A stretch of DNA of 64,000 nucleotides from Aquirufa nivalisilvae (GCF_004307455.1 NZ_SEWX01000004.1:1-64000); one strand, 5' to 3'; shown: positions 21,091-31,339, counted from the first letter of the stretch. Numbers and translations are program-made. Notes: a model not told the origin generated them from the letters alone.

Positions 21091-21987
21091 ATGAAAATCA
21101 TTTCTTGTCTCGCATTCCTTGTATTATTAAGTTTTGCTAGTCCCTTATTTGCTCAGGGCCCCAAAGTTTTGGTAGTAACGGCGCATCCAGATGATGAAAC
21201 AGGGTTTTCAGTCAGTCTATTTAAAATCACGCATGAACTCAAAGGAATAGTTGATATGGCCGTGATGACAGATGGAGGAGGAGGCTTTGCCGATTCTCAA
21301 TTAGGCGCCATGTATTATGGACTCAATTTAACCGATTCTTTGGTTGCTCGTACACATTTACCCCTGATTAGGAAACAAGAGATTTTGGATGCTGCTAAAA
21401 TTATGGGCTTGCGAAATATCTATTTTATGGAGCAACCCGACGACTGGTATACCTTGGATCCAACACCTTATATATCGGGTAAAAATTGGGATATACCATT
21501 CATTGAGAAGCGTTTGGATTTAATTTTGGCTGAGCGTCAATACGATTATGTCATTACCATGTTGCCACATGCAGGTCAGCATGGCCACCATAAGACAGCC
21601 GTTTTAATGGCACTTCGCGCAGTTCAGCGATTCAAAGGACCTCATAAACCAATCATTATAGCGGGCAGTCCATTGTCTGCCAATGTCAAACCTGTTGAAT
21701 TTGCTATGTTAGAAGGTTTTCCTGAAACTATGATCAAATCGAATGCTCCTACTTTTACGTTGAATCGGGCATTTCGATTTAAGGAAAATGATAAAGTAAG
21801 TTATAAAATTGTAGCAGATTGGGTTATTGCAGCTTATAAATCGCAAGGAGCCATACAAGAAAATGGTATCCATAAGACTGACTTTGAAGTATATCGCTAT
21901 TTTGATATCAATGACTCTAAAGGTATTAAGCAGGTTCAGGACTTATTTCAACAATTGGCCAACAGTGGCTTTGCGGCTCCTAAATAG
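21091..21987 (+). CDS. Exported PIG-L/LmbE-family deacetylase
   Basis: A 298-residue protein with a signal peptide (MKIISCLAFLVLLSFASPLFAQ). The LmbE zinc-binding motif is VTAHPDDETGFS, with His32 and Asp35. A second metal-binding region is in MLPHAGQHGHHKTA. The family removes N-acetyl groups from amino sugars or conjugated thiols; exported members probably act on glycans. It stands alone with 284 gene-free bases after it. The exact substrate is unknown. Confidence 0.85.
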   Translation: MKIISCLAFLVLLSFASPLFAQGPKVLVVTAHPDDETGFSVSLFKITHELKGIVDMAVMTDGGGGFADSQLGAMYYGLNLTDSLVARTHLPLIRKQEILDAAKIMGLRNIYFMEQPDDWYTLDPTPYISGKNWDIPFIEKRLDLILAERQYDYVITMLPHAGQHGHHKTAVLMALRAVQRFKGPHKPIIIAGSPLSANVKPVEFAMLEGFPETMIKSNAPTFTLNRAFRFKENDKVSYKIVADWVIAAYKSQGAIQENGIHKTDFEVYRYFDINDSKGIKQVQDLFQQLANSGFAAPK

Positions 21988-22271
21988 ATTTAATTAGCTA
22001 TTGATCTTCTTTTTCTCCTATTCGCAGGGATTTAAATAATCCTTGCCCGACAATTCTATTGGCTTTTTATTCGTTAGGTATGCACCTAATTGATTCAGGA
22101 AATTGCTCCTCGGTTGATTGGCCATTTTCATCCATGTAAATCAAGCTTTAGACTCGGAATGAGCCGTTTATACTAATTTTTATTTATTCGAAAATTTTAT
22201 GACTTATTTAGTCAGTATTGTTCCTTTTCCACTAATTCAATCAACCTAACATTTTTAAAGAGCAAACCATT

Positions 22272-22829
22272 ATGGGAATTTGGAATTATTTTTTTGGAGG
22301 GAATAAGTCTGAGGAAAAGACTATTCCTGATGTTGCATTGCAGGAAGAAGCGAATCGGATCGACCAGCGATTGAACCCTAGTTTAGATGTTCGAAAGCCG
22401 CATTTTGATGGTAGATCGGAATCAACCTGGCAACGGATTTTTGATCGAATTCGGCATGATTATGAAATGGAAGGTTACCAAGATGCCTTGACTACTGCCG
22501 ATAATAAATACCGTGATGATAATATTTCTATTATTAAATTGGACTTACAGGCAGATATTCATGAGGCTGAAATTGCCATCAAAGAATACCTGAAGGAAAT
22601 AGATTTTCATATTAATTCTAGAAGAAAGGCAGATTTACATGATTTAGTAGAAGAACTAGAATCCCGACGAGACATCTGTTTAGATCGATTAAAAATCATG
22701 GAAGAAATAAAAGTGGATGTTACCAATGAAACAGGAACTTCCATCCGCATTATATTGGCATACAAACGTGGTTTTAATAAGGGTTTAGCGGCTCTTTCCA
22801 TGGCGAACATCATCAATCGTAACATCTAA
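22272..22829 (+). CDS. Hypothetical protein paired with a DUF4407 membrane protein
   Basis: A 185-residue soluble protein that I do not recognise. It starts MGIWNYFFGGNKSEEKTIP and is largely helical and charged. A coiled-coil-like middle (DLQADIHEAEIAIKEYLKEIDF; DLVEELESRRDICLDRLKIM) leads to a small C-terminal hydrophobic tract (NKGLAALSMANIINRNI). The DUF4407 membrane protein follows 4 bases later on the same strand, so the two very probably act together. No enzymatic motif is visible. Confidence 0.65.
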   Translation: MGIWNYFFGGNKSEEKTIPDVALQEEANRIDQRLNPSLDVRKPHFDGRSESTWQRIFDRIRHDYEMEGYQDALTTADNKYRDDNISIIKLDLQADIHEAEIAIKEYLKEIDFHINSRRKADLHDLVEELESRRDICLDRLKIMEEIKVDVTNETGTSIRIILAYKRGFNKGLAALSMANIINRNI

Positions 22830-22833
22830 ACTT

Positions 22834-23886
22834 ATGGAAAAGACCTTCATCCCCAAAGACTTATGGCTTCGTTTTGGATGTTTCCTATCGGGACACAATT
22901 ACCAGATTTTGTCGGAATGCTCAGAAGCAAGTAAGCGAGATCAAAAGAAAATCACTTCTGCCTTAGTAATTATTACGCTCATTTGGTCCATTATTGGCTA
23001 TATTTTCTCTAATAAGTACCTCAATTTTGGACCATGGTTATCTTTACTAGGTTCTGCTTTTATGGCGGTTTTGATTGTTCAGATAGAACGACAAATTATA
23101 CTTTCTGCCAAATTGAATAGCTGGGCAAAGTTCTTTCGTGTGTTATTGGGAATTATTGTTGCTGTCATTGGAGCTAGTATCATCGATCAATATCTATTTG
23201 CCAATGATATTCAGAAAATTGCCCAAGCATCCGTCGAGGCAAAGGCATTAAAAGAAAGTAATATTGCCCGAAATGCTTACCAAACAGCTATTGCCCAATT
23301 GGATAGCACCATTATGGTAGAGAAATTCAATTACCAAAAAATACAAACTCAAGTATTGAAATTACCCGCTACGCTCGCTGGGGGTGGGGGTGGAAGAAAA
23401 TACGATTCCGCAGGGAATTTGATAAGTGAGCAACAAAGTAGTCGGATTCCGAATCCAGAGATTTCCAATTTACGCGCCTTTCAAGCTTCAATTGCTTCCA
23501 AGATTAGTGTGTTGGAAAATGAGAAAATTCAGAAAGGACAGCAATATGCTGCGGAAGTTAAGAATAAAGCCAAAGAGATTTTAAATCGCAAACCTGGCTT
23601 TTTGTATGAGCTGAATGCTTTGATCAATTATTTGTTGGAGTTTGATCCTTATCCTACTGCATTAATCTTTTATTTGATCTGGTTCTTCTTTTTCTTACTC
23701 ATAGAATCTTTAGTCTTAATTATTAAAAGCAATCATCATGAAAATGACTATGAGAAGGTGGTAGACTACCAACAAAATATTCGTATTCGTCGTTTAATGG
23801 CATTGGAGGATAAACGTAATGCTGCTTTGGGTTCAGAATCCATGATTAGTTCATCATCTAATTTAATCGATCATTTACCCAGATAG
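22834..23886 (+). CDS. DUF4407-type membrane protein
   Basis: A 350-residue membrane protein. The family opening is visible as LWLRFGCFLSGHNYQILSEC. It has two N-terminal membrane helices (ALVIITLIWSIIGYIF; LSLLGSAFMAVLIV), a third (VLLGIIVAVIGASII), a long extracytoplasmic or cytoplasmic coiled-coil region with a GGGGG kink, and a C-terminal helix (ALIFYLIWFFFFLLIESLVLI). The function of the family is not known. It is co-transcribed with the preceding helical protein (4-base gap), and a strong terminator follows. Confidence 0.75.
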   Translation: MEKTFIPKDLWLRFGCFLSGHNYQILSECSEASKRDQKKITSALVIITLIWSIIGYIFSNKYLNFGPWLSLLGSAFMAVLIVQIERQIILSAKLNSWAKFFRVLLGIIVAVIGASIIDQYLFANDIQKIAQASVEAKALKESNIARNAYQTAIAQLDSTIMVEKFNYQKIQTQVLKLPATLAGGGGGRKYDSAGNLISEQQSSRIPNPEISNLRAFQASIASKISVLENEKIQKGQQYAAEVKNKAKEILNRKPGFLYELNALINYLLEFDPYPTALIFYLIWFFFFLLIESLVLIIKSNHHENDYEKVVDYQQNIRIRRLMALEDKRNAALGSESMISSSSNLIDHLPR

Positions 23887-23901
23887 TCAATTTGGATGTA
23901 C

Positions 23902-23937
23902 AAAAAAAGCCTCCCGAAATCTCAGGAGGCTTTTTTT
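23902..23937. terminator. Bidirectional rho-independent terminator
   Basis: The 13-base stem AAAAAAAGCCTCC / GGAGGCTTTTTTT around a 10-base loop lies between the DUF4407 gene and the convergent metalloprotease. Its A and T runs allow use in both directions. Confidence 0.88.
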
Positions 23938-23953
23938 ATTGAAATGAAATCAA

Positions 23954-26530
23954 TTATTTCTTAGGATCTAATGCTTTATCAATTCGAGCAATCAAATCCA
24001 ATACATGTAATTTACTTAAACGATCAATGGTACCAGCTGAAGCAACTTTTAAACTATCTTTCAAGCTCAATAATTGTCCTCTCGCAATAGAAGGTAAATC
24101 GGTTTGGTTTAGATTGACCACTCTCGTTTTAAAGCCATAAGTAACACCTACAGGAATGGATCTAACTTGAGCTATTCCTGGATTCAATAAGGCAGCTACT
24201 TTATCAATGAATAGTTTCTGAAGATTTCTTCTGAAAATATCGATGGAAGCTTGGCTTTTTAATTCAGCAAAAATACCTAAACGTAAATCGGTCATTAATT
24301 CATCCACCGAATAATTGTTTTTATTGATCGACGAACCTTCCATTAAACGGACCATTCGGTCACCTACCAATAGATTACTTAAGGTGGCATCTTGCATGGA
24401 TTTAATGGACTCTACTCCATTTTCAGGATTGATTTTGGCTAATATGTTTTGATCTAACAACCAAGTTGGAGTAGCAAATAATTGCTTATTTAAGAAGTTG
24501 ACGGCATCTTTTTGTAAACTTTTTGGAACTATTTCAAATTGATTTCCAGTCATATCATAGGTTTTAGGATTGTCGTAAATACCTCCGACATTTTTGGTAA
24601 CATGACCTAAATACCTTCTAAATTGCCCTGTAACATTGCTATATAATTCATCAAGTTCGGAATAGCTTTCGCCATTTTCCTTGGTCCAATCGATTAAATT
24701 CGGCAAGATTCTTTGTAAGTTTTTAATTCCATAAGTGGAGGCCACCATGGCATTATCACCAATATCTTCTGTTTGATAACGAGGGTCATATGGGCTAATC
24801 TCTGTTCCAAACCAAAGTCTACGGTTCTTATATGCTTCCTTAGTTAATTCATTTAGAATAGTCTTTTCTTCTTTTTCACTTTTGGCTTCGTCAAAATACG
24901 AATAACCCCATTTGATCGCCCATTTGTCGTAATCTCCAATTTTAGGGAATAAATGAGTTACGCCATCTTCCGGTTGAGCCACATAGTTGAAACGTGCATA
25001 ATCCATGATAGAAGAAGTATGTCCGTTTTTCTCTTGAAAGTCTTTATCTCTTAATTTCTCTACTGGTGTAGCGGAACTTGCTCCCATATTGTGACGTAAA
25101 CCTAGGGTATGGCCAACTTCATGAGAAGAAACAAAGCGGATCAATTCACCCATCAAAACATCATCAAATTGTTTTTTGCGAGCATTAGGGTCAACTGCCC
25201 CTGTTTGAACCATGTACCAATTTCTTAAAAGAGACATGATGTTATGGTACCAACCAATATGGCTTTCTAATATTTCACCCGTTCTAGGATCATGTACATT
25301 GGGACCATAAGCATTTTGAATATCGGCAGCAAAATACCGTACCACGGAGAATCGAGCATCTTCTAAGCTCATGCTTGGGTCATTTTCTGGCCAGTATTCC
25401 CCACGAATGGCATTTTTCCAACCAGCATGTTCAAAGGCCACTTGCCAATCATCAATACCTGCTTTGATGAATTTTTTCCATTTGTCTGGTGTAGCAGGGT
25501 CAATGTAGTAAACGATAGGTTTGATGGGTTCAATCAATTGTCCTTTTTTCTGTTTTTCGGCATCCTCTTTCGACTTAGGTTCAAGGCGCCATCTAACCGC
25601 AAAAACATCGGTATCTGCCTTTTGAGATTCCTCTTCAAATACGCCATATTGATTGGCAAAATAACCTACACGCGCATCAAAACTTCTTTTGCGCATGGGC
25701 TTCTTAGGTAAGGCAATCATGGATGTATTTAATTCCAACGTCAATAGTCCGGCATCGGCTCCAGCAGGCAAAATGGCTCCAATTCGAGGCACAGGGCTTA
25801 GAGAAAGCAGTGCAGGAACCGTTGAAAAGGTTTTCACAGTTCTGATTTCTGTATTGATTGGAAAGCTACTGATTTTTTGAATGAACGATTTGTCCTTTTG
25901 AAAAGCCTGAATACTCAACGTTTGTTTTTTTACAGGATCTAGAGAAAATGTCTGAATATCGGAATCGAAGGTACTCGTCATATCAATGACAAAAGCCATA
26001 TCCTTTTTACCTGTTGAATCTTTTTTGATCGCCAATATTTCATATATACCAATAATGGGATTCGCTGAAGAATTTTTAACGGCTTGAGCTAAAGGCTTTC
26101 CTTCATCTGGAGACATGATAACGTAGCTGATTGAACGAAGCAATAAGTTATTATTATTTCCTTTCTCAAATTGAATCACTTGTCGGTTGACTTCTTCACC
26201 ACCAAAAATACCTCCACCAGCAGGTGTTTTGGAAAAACGAGTGATGGTCATAATCTCTTGGTCGATGAGCGACGCTGGGATTTCAAATAGGTACTTCTGA
26301 TCCATTTTGTGGACATCGATTAATCCTTTTTGTGTGACAGCAGTACTATCAACCACCTTATTATAAGGTTTAGGCCCTTTTTTGGCATCAGGTTTCGGAG
26401 CATCGCTACTTGGCGCAGCTGCCACAGGAGTTTTAGGCGGTTCCACTTTTTTATTGCTTTGAGCGAATGCGGAAGGAGTTAGACTCAACAGCGCAGCAGC
26501 TAATAGCAAATTCAGCTGTAATTTTTTCAT
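23954..26530 (-). CDS. Secreted zinc-dependent metalloprotease (DUF4953/DUF5117 type)
   Basis: An 858-residue exported protein. A signal peptide (LNLLLAAALLSLTPSAFAQ) is followed by a Pro/Ala/Lys-rich linker, a DUF5118/5117-like N-terminal region and a metzincin-like catalytic core. The extended zinc motif is HEVGHTLGLRH, with His470, Glu471, His474 and His480, and a conserved SIMDYARFNYVAQPED segment follows as the Met-turn region. The family is common in Bacteroidota, although its physiological substrate is unclear. It is transcribed alone between two terminators. Confidence 0.9.
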   Translation of the reverse strand: MKKLQLNLLLAAALLSLTPSAFAQSNKKVEPPKTPVAAAPSSDAPKPDAKKGPKPYNKVVDSTAVTQKGLIDVHKMDQKYLFEIPASLIDQEIMTITRFSKTPAGGGIFGGEEVNRQVIQFEKGNNNNLLLRSISYVIMSPDEGKPLAQAVKNSSANPIIGIYEILAIKKDSTGKKDMAFVIDMTSTFDSDIQTFSLDPVKKQTLSIQAFQKDKSFIQKISSFPINTEIRTVKTFSTVPALLSLSPVPRIGAILPAGADAGLLTLELNTSMIALPKKPMRKRSFDARVGYFANQYGVFEEESQKADTDVFAVRWRLEPKSKEDAEKQKKGQLIEPIKPIVYYIDPATPDKWKKFIKAGIDDWQVAFEHAGWKNAIRGEYWPENDPSMSLEDARFSVVRYFAADIQNAYGPNVHDPRTGEILESHIGWYHNIMSLLRNWYMVQTGAVDPNARKKQFDDVLMGELIRFVSSHEVGHTLGLRHNMGASSATPVEKLRDKDFQEKNGHTSSIMDYARFNYVAQPEDGVTHLFPKIGDYDKWAIKWGYSYFDEAKSEKEEKTILNELTKEAYKNRRLWFGTEISPYDPRYQTEDIGDNAMVASTYGIKNLQRILPNLIDWTKENGESYSELDELYSNVTGQFRRYLGHVTKNVGGIYDNPKTYDMTGNQFEIVPKSLQKDAVNFLNKQLFATPTWLLDQNILAKINPENGVESIKSMQDATLSNLLVGDRMVRLMEGSSINKNNYSVDELMTDLRLGIFAELKSQASIDIFRRNLQKLFIDKVAALLNPGIAQVRSIPVGVTYGFKTRVVNLNQTDLPSIARGQLLSLKDSLKVASAGTIDRLSKLHVLDLIARIDKALDPKK

Positions 26531-26696
26531 GTATTTTTTAGTGTGTTTACAAGGAAATTCGTTTAAAACGACCGTTTCCTAAATGGAAGTTATCTTGTAA
26601 TTTAAACAGGGTCATTTTACTTACCAAACCAGTGGTCATTTTTCCAGAGAATATTTTTTAAGTTCTGAATTGTTCCCATGCCTATAAAAATAAAAA

Positions 26697-26718
26697 GCCT
26701 CTCCTGTGAAAGAGAGGC
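26697..26718 (-). terminator. Terminator after the S8 peptidase
   Basis: On the minus strand a 7-base GCCTCTC/GAGAGGC stem is followed by TTTTTATTTTT. It lies 37 bases beyond the stop of the leftward peptidase gene. Confidence 0.75.
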
Positions 26719-26754
26719 CGGTAAAACACGGAAAATATTTTTAGCAATGTATCA

Positions 26755-28155
26755 TTAGTAGAAACCTACAACTCCTACATTTAAACGTCCACCTGTACTG
26801 GTTTTACCACTTAGTGATGGCGTTGCTATGGTGTTATTAATAATGGCTTTTTTGATAACTTGAGATGCCGCTTGATTAGTGCTCGTTGGGTAATTTTTAG
26901 CAGCATAAAGTGCCACAGCCGCAGTCACGTGCGGTGTTGCCATGGATGTTCCGCTGTAGGCAGCATAACCTACTCCATTAGGTCCAGGAACGGTGGAAAT
27001 GATGTTATCACCAGGTGCGCCTAATGCCACGGTTTTTACGCCGTAGTTAGACCAAGATGTTAATAATCCATTCACGTCGATGGCAGAAACAGCAATGACA
27101 TTTGGGCTTAAATAACTAGCTGGGTAGTTAGGACTTGCATCGATGTTACTTCCAGCGTTTCCTGCCGCTGCAATGAAAAGTATACCAGCTTTATCTGCAC
27201 GTTGAATGGCAGCTAATAATAATTTAGAATAACTTCCGCCACCCCATGAATTATTGGAAGCTACAATATTGATTTTTTTGTTCTTCTTTAAATTAGTTAA
27301 ATAATCAATGGCTTTAATCGCATTGGAAGTAGAACCTCCGCCAATACCTAAAAACTTGGTTGGGATAATTTTGACATTCCAATTCATTCCCACCACTCCA
27401 ATTGAATTATTGCCTAAACCACCAATGGTCCCAGAGACGTGAGTACCGTGGGCATCAACATTGTTTGTTGAAAGGCCATCGTAAACCGAAGCGTCATTGT
27501 TGGCGAAATCCCATCCACGTACATCATCAATGTAACCGTTTCTGTCATTATCTATTCCATCAACGATTTCATTAGGGTTGGTCCAAATATTATTGACCAA
27601 ATCAGGGTGATTATACATGACCCCTTCGTCCACAATACCTACATAAACTGTTGAACGTCCCGTATTATTATTTGCCCAAGCTACATTGGCATTGCTACCA
27701 TAGGTGCCATTTAAGCCCCATAATTGACCTGTACCGTAGAAATAGTCGTCTGGAGTCGTGGTAGTTTGTTGGTGTGTATATAGTTGATTGGGTTCTACAA
27801 TTTCAATTAATGAATTTCCAGAAGCTCGGTTGATGGCTTCAATGGCATTAATATTAGTTTTTACCACGTAGAAACCTTCATCTCCCTCATCCTTCATTTC
27901 TTGAGTGATGATTTGTTCTTGTATGATTCCAGAAATGGCTTTTAATGCAGTTAATTTCCCAGATTCAGGAATCCCGCTTTTGAATTTGATTAATACTTCG
28001 TTTGAGATAACACCTCCAGCATTGGAATTTTGACTTAGGCCTGGAGCAGATGAATTGCCATTGTTTCCGTTAGGAGAAAGGGCTAATTCATCCAATTGCA
28101 TCTGGCAGGAAAAGGTAAATGCTGCCAAAAGCACGATTGCAATTTTCAATTTCAT
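26755..28155 (-). CDS. S8 (subtilisin-like) serine peptidase, lipoprotein
   Basis: A 466-residue secreted protease with a lipoprotein signal (MKLKIAIVLLAAFTFSC, lipidated at Cys17). An inhibitor-I9-like propeptide region (NEVLIKFKSGIPESGKL) precedes the subtilase domain. The catalytic triad is Asp176 (VGIVDEGV), His236 (DAHGTHVSGT) and Ser404 (YSGTSMATPHV), with the oxyanion Asn333 in AAAGNAGS. It is probably anchored to the outer membrane and degrades extracellular protein. It has its own terminator and a 393-base upstream gap. Confidence 0.93.
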   Translation of the reverse strand: MKLKIAIVLLAAFTFSCQMQLDELALSPNGNNGNSSAPGLSQNSNAGGVISNEVLIKFKSGIPESGKLTALKAISGIIQEQIITQEMKDEGDEGFYVVKTNINAIEAINRASGNSLIEIVEPNQLYTHQQTTTTPDDYFYGTGQLWGLNGTYGSNANVAWANNNTGRSTVYVGIVDEGVMYNHPDLVNNIWTNPNEIVDGIDNDRNGYIDDVRGWDFANNDASVYDGLSTNNVDAHGTHVSGTIGGLGNNSIGVVGMNWNVKIIPTKFLGIGGGSTSNAIKAIDYLTNLKKNKKINIVASNNSWGGGSYSKLLLAAIQRADKAGILFIAAAGNAGSNIDASPNYPASYLSPNVIAVSAIDVNGLLTSWSNYGVKTVALGAPGDNIISTVPGPNGVGYAAYSGTSMATPHVTAAVALYAAKNYPTSTNQAASQVIKKAIINNTIATPSLSGKTSTGGRLNVGVVGFY

Positions 28156-28492
28156 TATTCGATTTTTTAAGGTTAGAAAGTTTCATCTTTAATCTAGAAC
28201 ACATCTTAATAAAATTCGAACACGTGGTAAATGTAATAATACATTTGGATTTATTTGAAATACAAATCTATTTTATCTTATTTTTTTACAATTTTTTAAT
28301 TGAAATAGGGGTAAAATTGACATTAATCATAAAATTAATTCAAAGAATAAGTTTTTAGCTTACCATGTTCTGTATTTTAATTTAGATTCATAACTAATTA
28401 TCTAAGCAATTTTTTTTTTTTGATTTCGTTTTTAAATTTAGAACATGTAAGAAATGAATACTTAAAATGATTCATGGTGTTTTTTCAAAATT
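28156..28492. other. Gene-free AT-rich upstream region of the S8 peptidase
   Basis: This stretch is very AT-rich with homopolymer T runs. No coding frame with plausible composition is seen. It must hold the promoter of the leftward peptidase gene, but I cannot point to a convincing promoter match. Confidence 0.4.
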
Positions 28493-28523
28493 AAAGCCTC
28501 TCATGTCGGACATAAGAGGCTTT
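28493..28523 (-). terminator. Terminator after the esterase gene
   Basis: The stem AAAGCCTCTcATGTC / GACATaAGAGGCTTT, with one mismatch, lies just past the stop of the leftward esterase gene. On the minus strand it is followed by a T-rich stretch. Confidence 0.7.
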
Positions 28524-28548
28524 GATTTTAATTATATAATTGTACTGT

Positions 28549-29827
28549 TTATTTACCTTTTTTCTGAGTAGCCATCCATTCCATAATACTTACAGGCTTT
28601 CCATTTATTTTTACTAAGGAACCATCAAAATCAGTTTTTGGTAAGTTCTCATGTAAATATACCCATGACCAATGACCATTATATTGAAACCCCTTTCCTC
28701 CGTAGAAATTAGTAATATCATTCACATGGTCATAGTAGGTAAAGTGTACATTTTTAGCACCTGCGGCCTGTAACCTTTTATAAACAGGTACAACTGTTAA
28801 ATCAGGGATGGTAGTTGCATCATCTTTGGAATGAACAAACCAAATGGGAACCTGTTTGATTTTTTGAATGTCCGTATCTGTAATATATTCTGAGCGGTAA
28901 GCTAGAGCACTGATATAACCTGCAGCAAAATAGTCAGGGTAAAGTAATATCAACTTTAAGGCCATATATCCACCATTAGAGCAGCCTCCTACATAAATTC
29001 TAGTTGGGTCAATGTTGGGATTGGATTTAACGTAATCTTTAATCAAGGCCATTAAAGCTTCATTATAGACATCATTTTCTTTTCCTTGCGTGCTTATTTT
29101 TTGTGCATTATGCATCCAAGCACCAGGACACTGTGGAGATAAAACATAAGCTCCTTCAAAAATGGATTGAATCGGTTCAGCAGCATAATTCGCAGCTTTA
29201 TTACCTAATAATGGAATAGTGGGGTCAAATCCTCCTTCTCCACCTCCATGTAACCAAATGATCAATGGTGCTTTATCTTTTTTGATTTTCGGACTAAAGC
29301 TGGCATATGACATGGTCAGTTGATCATTGAATTTATATTTTCCTGTCAAATCAAATTGATCAATCAATGGCATTATTTTTCCTGCATTCGTATCCCATAC
29401 TTGTTGTGATTTTGCATGAACAATCGTCAATTGGTAATCTACCCAGACATTTCCTTTGCTTCGAAAATATTGAATGGGAGAACTAATGGGCAATTGAGGG
29501 CCTACTATCAAGACCAACGTGATATTTTTACCTGTTTTCACTCGATTGCCATTTTCATCAGAAACGTAGGCTCCTAGGACATCTCTTTTACCAGATGATT
29601 GTTCATCAGCTATGGGACCAGCAGTCGATTTCCTTGATGCAAAAACGGAATATTCCATCCCATTGACGATTGATGTAGTATCGGATAAAGAAAGTATGAC
29701 TTTGTTGACACCTGCACCCCAGTCAAAGCCCTCTACAACAAGTTTATATGATCCAGTTGGTTTGGCCAAAGCCACAAAAGAGAATAAAGCCATTAAAAGC
29801 GTAAAAGAGGTAAGCTGTTTTTTTCAT
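28549..29827 (-). CDS. Exported alpha/beta-hydrolase esterase (PHB-depolymerase-like), apparent start-region frameshift
   Basis: The intact frame from 29793 gives 414 residues: an N-terminal Ig-like region, then an alpha/beta hydrolase domain. The domain has LIIWLHGGGEGG (oxyanion hole), VGGCSNGGYMAL (nucleophile Ser) and SHLP-like loops with HSKDDATT and the final His near GHWSWVYLHENLP. The family covers feruloyl or acetyl xylan esterases and PHB depolymerases. The expected start, ATGAAAAAAACAG at 29827, is one base out of frame. Removing one A from the 7-A run (29818-29824) yields MKKQLTSFTLLMALFSFVALA, a textbook signal peptide joined to the main frame. Either the run is a sequencing error or the gene is slippage-controlled or damaged. 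Confidence 0.8.
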
Positions 29828-30036
29828 GGTGTGAGGTATTTTTTTTCAATGTAGTTAAAAATTGGAGATTTCATTCAGGTAAATTCAATAAAATAGAGAG
29901 CAATGATCTTTCATTTAGAACTGGAAGTTAATTCGTAATGTTCAGGTTTTCAATTTGTTATGACGATTTAATATTTTCCTCAGTTGTTGGAAAAATCAAT
30001 ATTTAAAAGAACATTTGATTTCAAAAATTAAATCAG

Positions 30037-30765
30037 ATGAAAAAAGCCATTTTAATTTTGATTACTGCCATTATTTTTTGTCCCAAATATTCAAATGCTC
30101 AAAATAATACGGCTGCCATTGCAGGGGCAGCTGCCGTTGGAGCCATGGCAATTGGTTTGGGAATAGCCTCAATCGAAGAAATGAAAGAGCGTGCTGAATT
30201 GAGAGCTACTCAATGGATATTGTCGAACCATTCAGAACTTCAAAGCTTCTCGTTGAAAACATTGGATTTTGATGGTAAAAAGTTGAAAGACATGTCATCG
30301 ACTTCTGTAATTACCTATAAAATTCAAGAATTTGTGCCTGCCGATAATCCTAAATTAGATGGGAAAAAACAGGTATTGATGGGCTTTACTAGTTATGGTT
30401 GGATTAGCGAACAAGGTGTTGATTTCAATAAAGTTCAATGGTTTTTAATTGATCGCCCGGAATGGGTAAATATGATGATTGCCTACTCTAAAGTAGCTTC
30501 TGGTGAAAAAAATGAAGGGGTTTTGAAAGAGAAATTAATGAATGGCCTAATCGTTAACAGAGGAATTCGTGTTAAAGGTCGAATTGAGATTCCATTTTAT
30601 AAACTAGAAGAAGATATGTATTTAAGTACGGATTATTCTCCTGCTATGAAATTTATTTACAATGAAAGGTCCCTAGGTATTTTTTTGAAAGCGACTGCAA
30701 GCTTGGTGCAAATTCGTAGGGCCGACTTAATTAAAACACATGAATTCTTTTTTGATGGAAATTAA
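30037..30765 (+). CDS. Hypothetical exported protein
   Basis: I do not recognise the family. The 242-residue product has a signal peptide (KAILILITAIIFCPKYSNAQ), an Ala/Gly-rich hydrophobic tract (IAGAAAVGAMAIGLGIASIEE), then a soluble region with several Trp and Tyr residues (TQWILSNHSELQSFSLKTL; FNKVQWFLIDRPEWVNMM). It is transcribed alone, divergent from the esterase. There is no catalytic motif. Confidence 0.6.
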   Translation: MKKAILILITAIIFCPKYSNAQNNTAAIAGAAAVGAMAIGLGIASIEEMKERAELRATQWILSNHSELQSFSLKTLDFDGKKLKDMSSTSVITYKIQEFVPADNPKLDGKKQVLMGFTSYGWISEQGVDFNKVQWFLIDRPEWVNMMIAYSKVASGEKNEGVLKEKLMNGLIVNRGIRVKGRIEIPFYKLEEDMYLSTDYSPAMKFIYNERSLGIFLKATASLVQIRRADLIKTHEFFFDGN

Positions 30766-30901
30766 CATTGGAATAGATATCGGCAAGAATTTATTGCTAA
30801 TTACTTCTAAACTCCATAGATTTTAGAAAGGGATTTCAATAAATTACGAAACATTTCTATTTTAAGGAATGCGGCTAGAACAGACAAGAATACATCAATT
30901 T

Positions 30902-31339
30902 ATGAGAAATTGCTTTTACTTAAGTTTACTATTTATACTGTTGGGATTGTCCGATTTGCATGCTCAAACTCCATTGGATAGCTTACATCAGCCTATTATT
31001 CGATTTTTTGATGGTTTTTCTCAATTGAATACTGCTTTATTTCGACAGAATACCACTCCTGATTTTATACTCTTAGAAGCTGGGATGATTTGGAACAATG
31101 ATACTTTAGTCAATAAAGTAAAGCCTAATCCCACTATTGCGTATGAGCGGAAAAATAATTTTACTTTTTTAACGAGCGAGCAAAAAGGAGATGTGGCTTG
31201 GGTTACATATTGGAACCAAGCGGAGATTCGTCGGGGTGATCAAATCAGACATGCGCGTTGGTTGGAAAGTGCAGTTTTGGTCCGACAATCAGGCAGATGG
31301 AAAATTCGTTTGATGCATTCTACGCCAATGCCAAAGTAA
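30902..31339 (+). CDS. Exported SnoaL/DUF4440-like protein
   Basis: From the ATG at 30902 the product is 145 residues with a signal peptide (MRNCFYLSLLFILLGLSDLHA); an earlier in-frame ATG at 30869 would bury it. The mature part looks like an NTF2-fold (SnoaL/DUF4440) protein. It begins with a helix (PIIRFFDGFSQLNTALFRQN), then DFILLEAGMIWNNDTLV, and ends with strands (DVAWVTYWNQAEIRR; RWKIRLMHSTPM). The family includes ketosteroid-isomerase-like enzymes and binding proteins; no role can be assigned here. Confidence 0.65.
   Translation: MRNCFYLSLLFILLGLSDLHAQTPLDSLHQPIIRFFDGFSQLNTALFRQNTTPDFILLEAGMIWNNDTLVNKVKPNPTIAYERKNNFTFLTSEQKGDVAWVTYWNQAEIRRGDQIRHARWLESAVLVRQSGRWKIRLMHSTPMPK

Noticed and set aside
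28119-28358. Rightward 79-residue frame overlapping the S8 peptidase start
   Set aside because: It is low-complexity Leu/Ile/Phe-rich sequence from AT-rich DNA opposite a signal peptide, with no known family.
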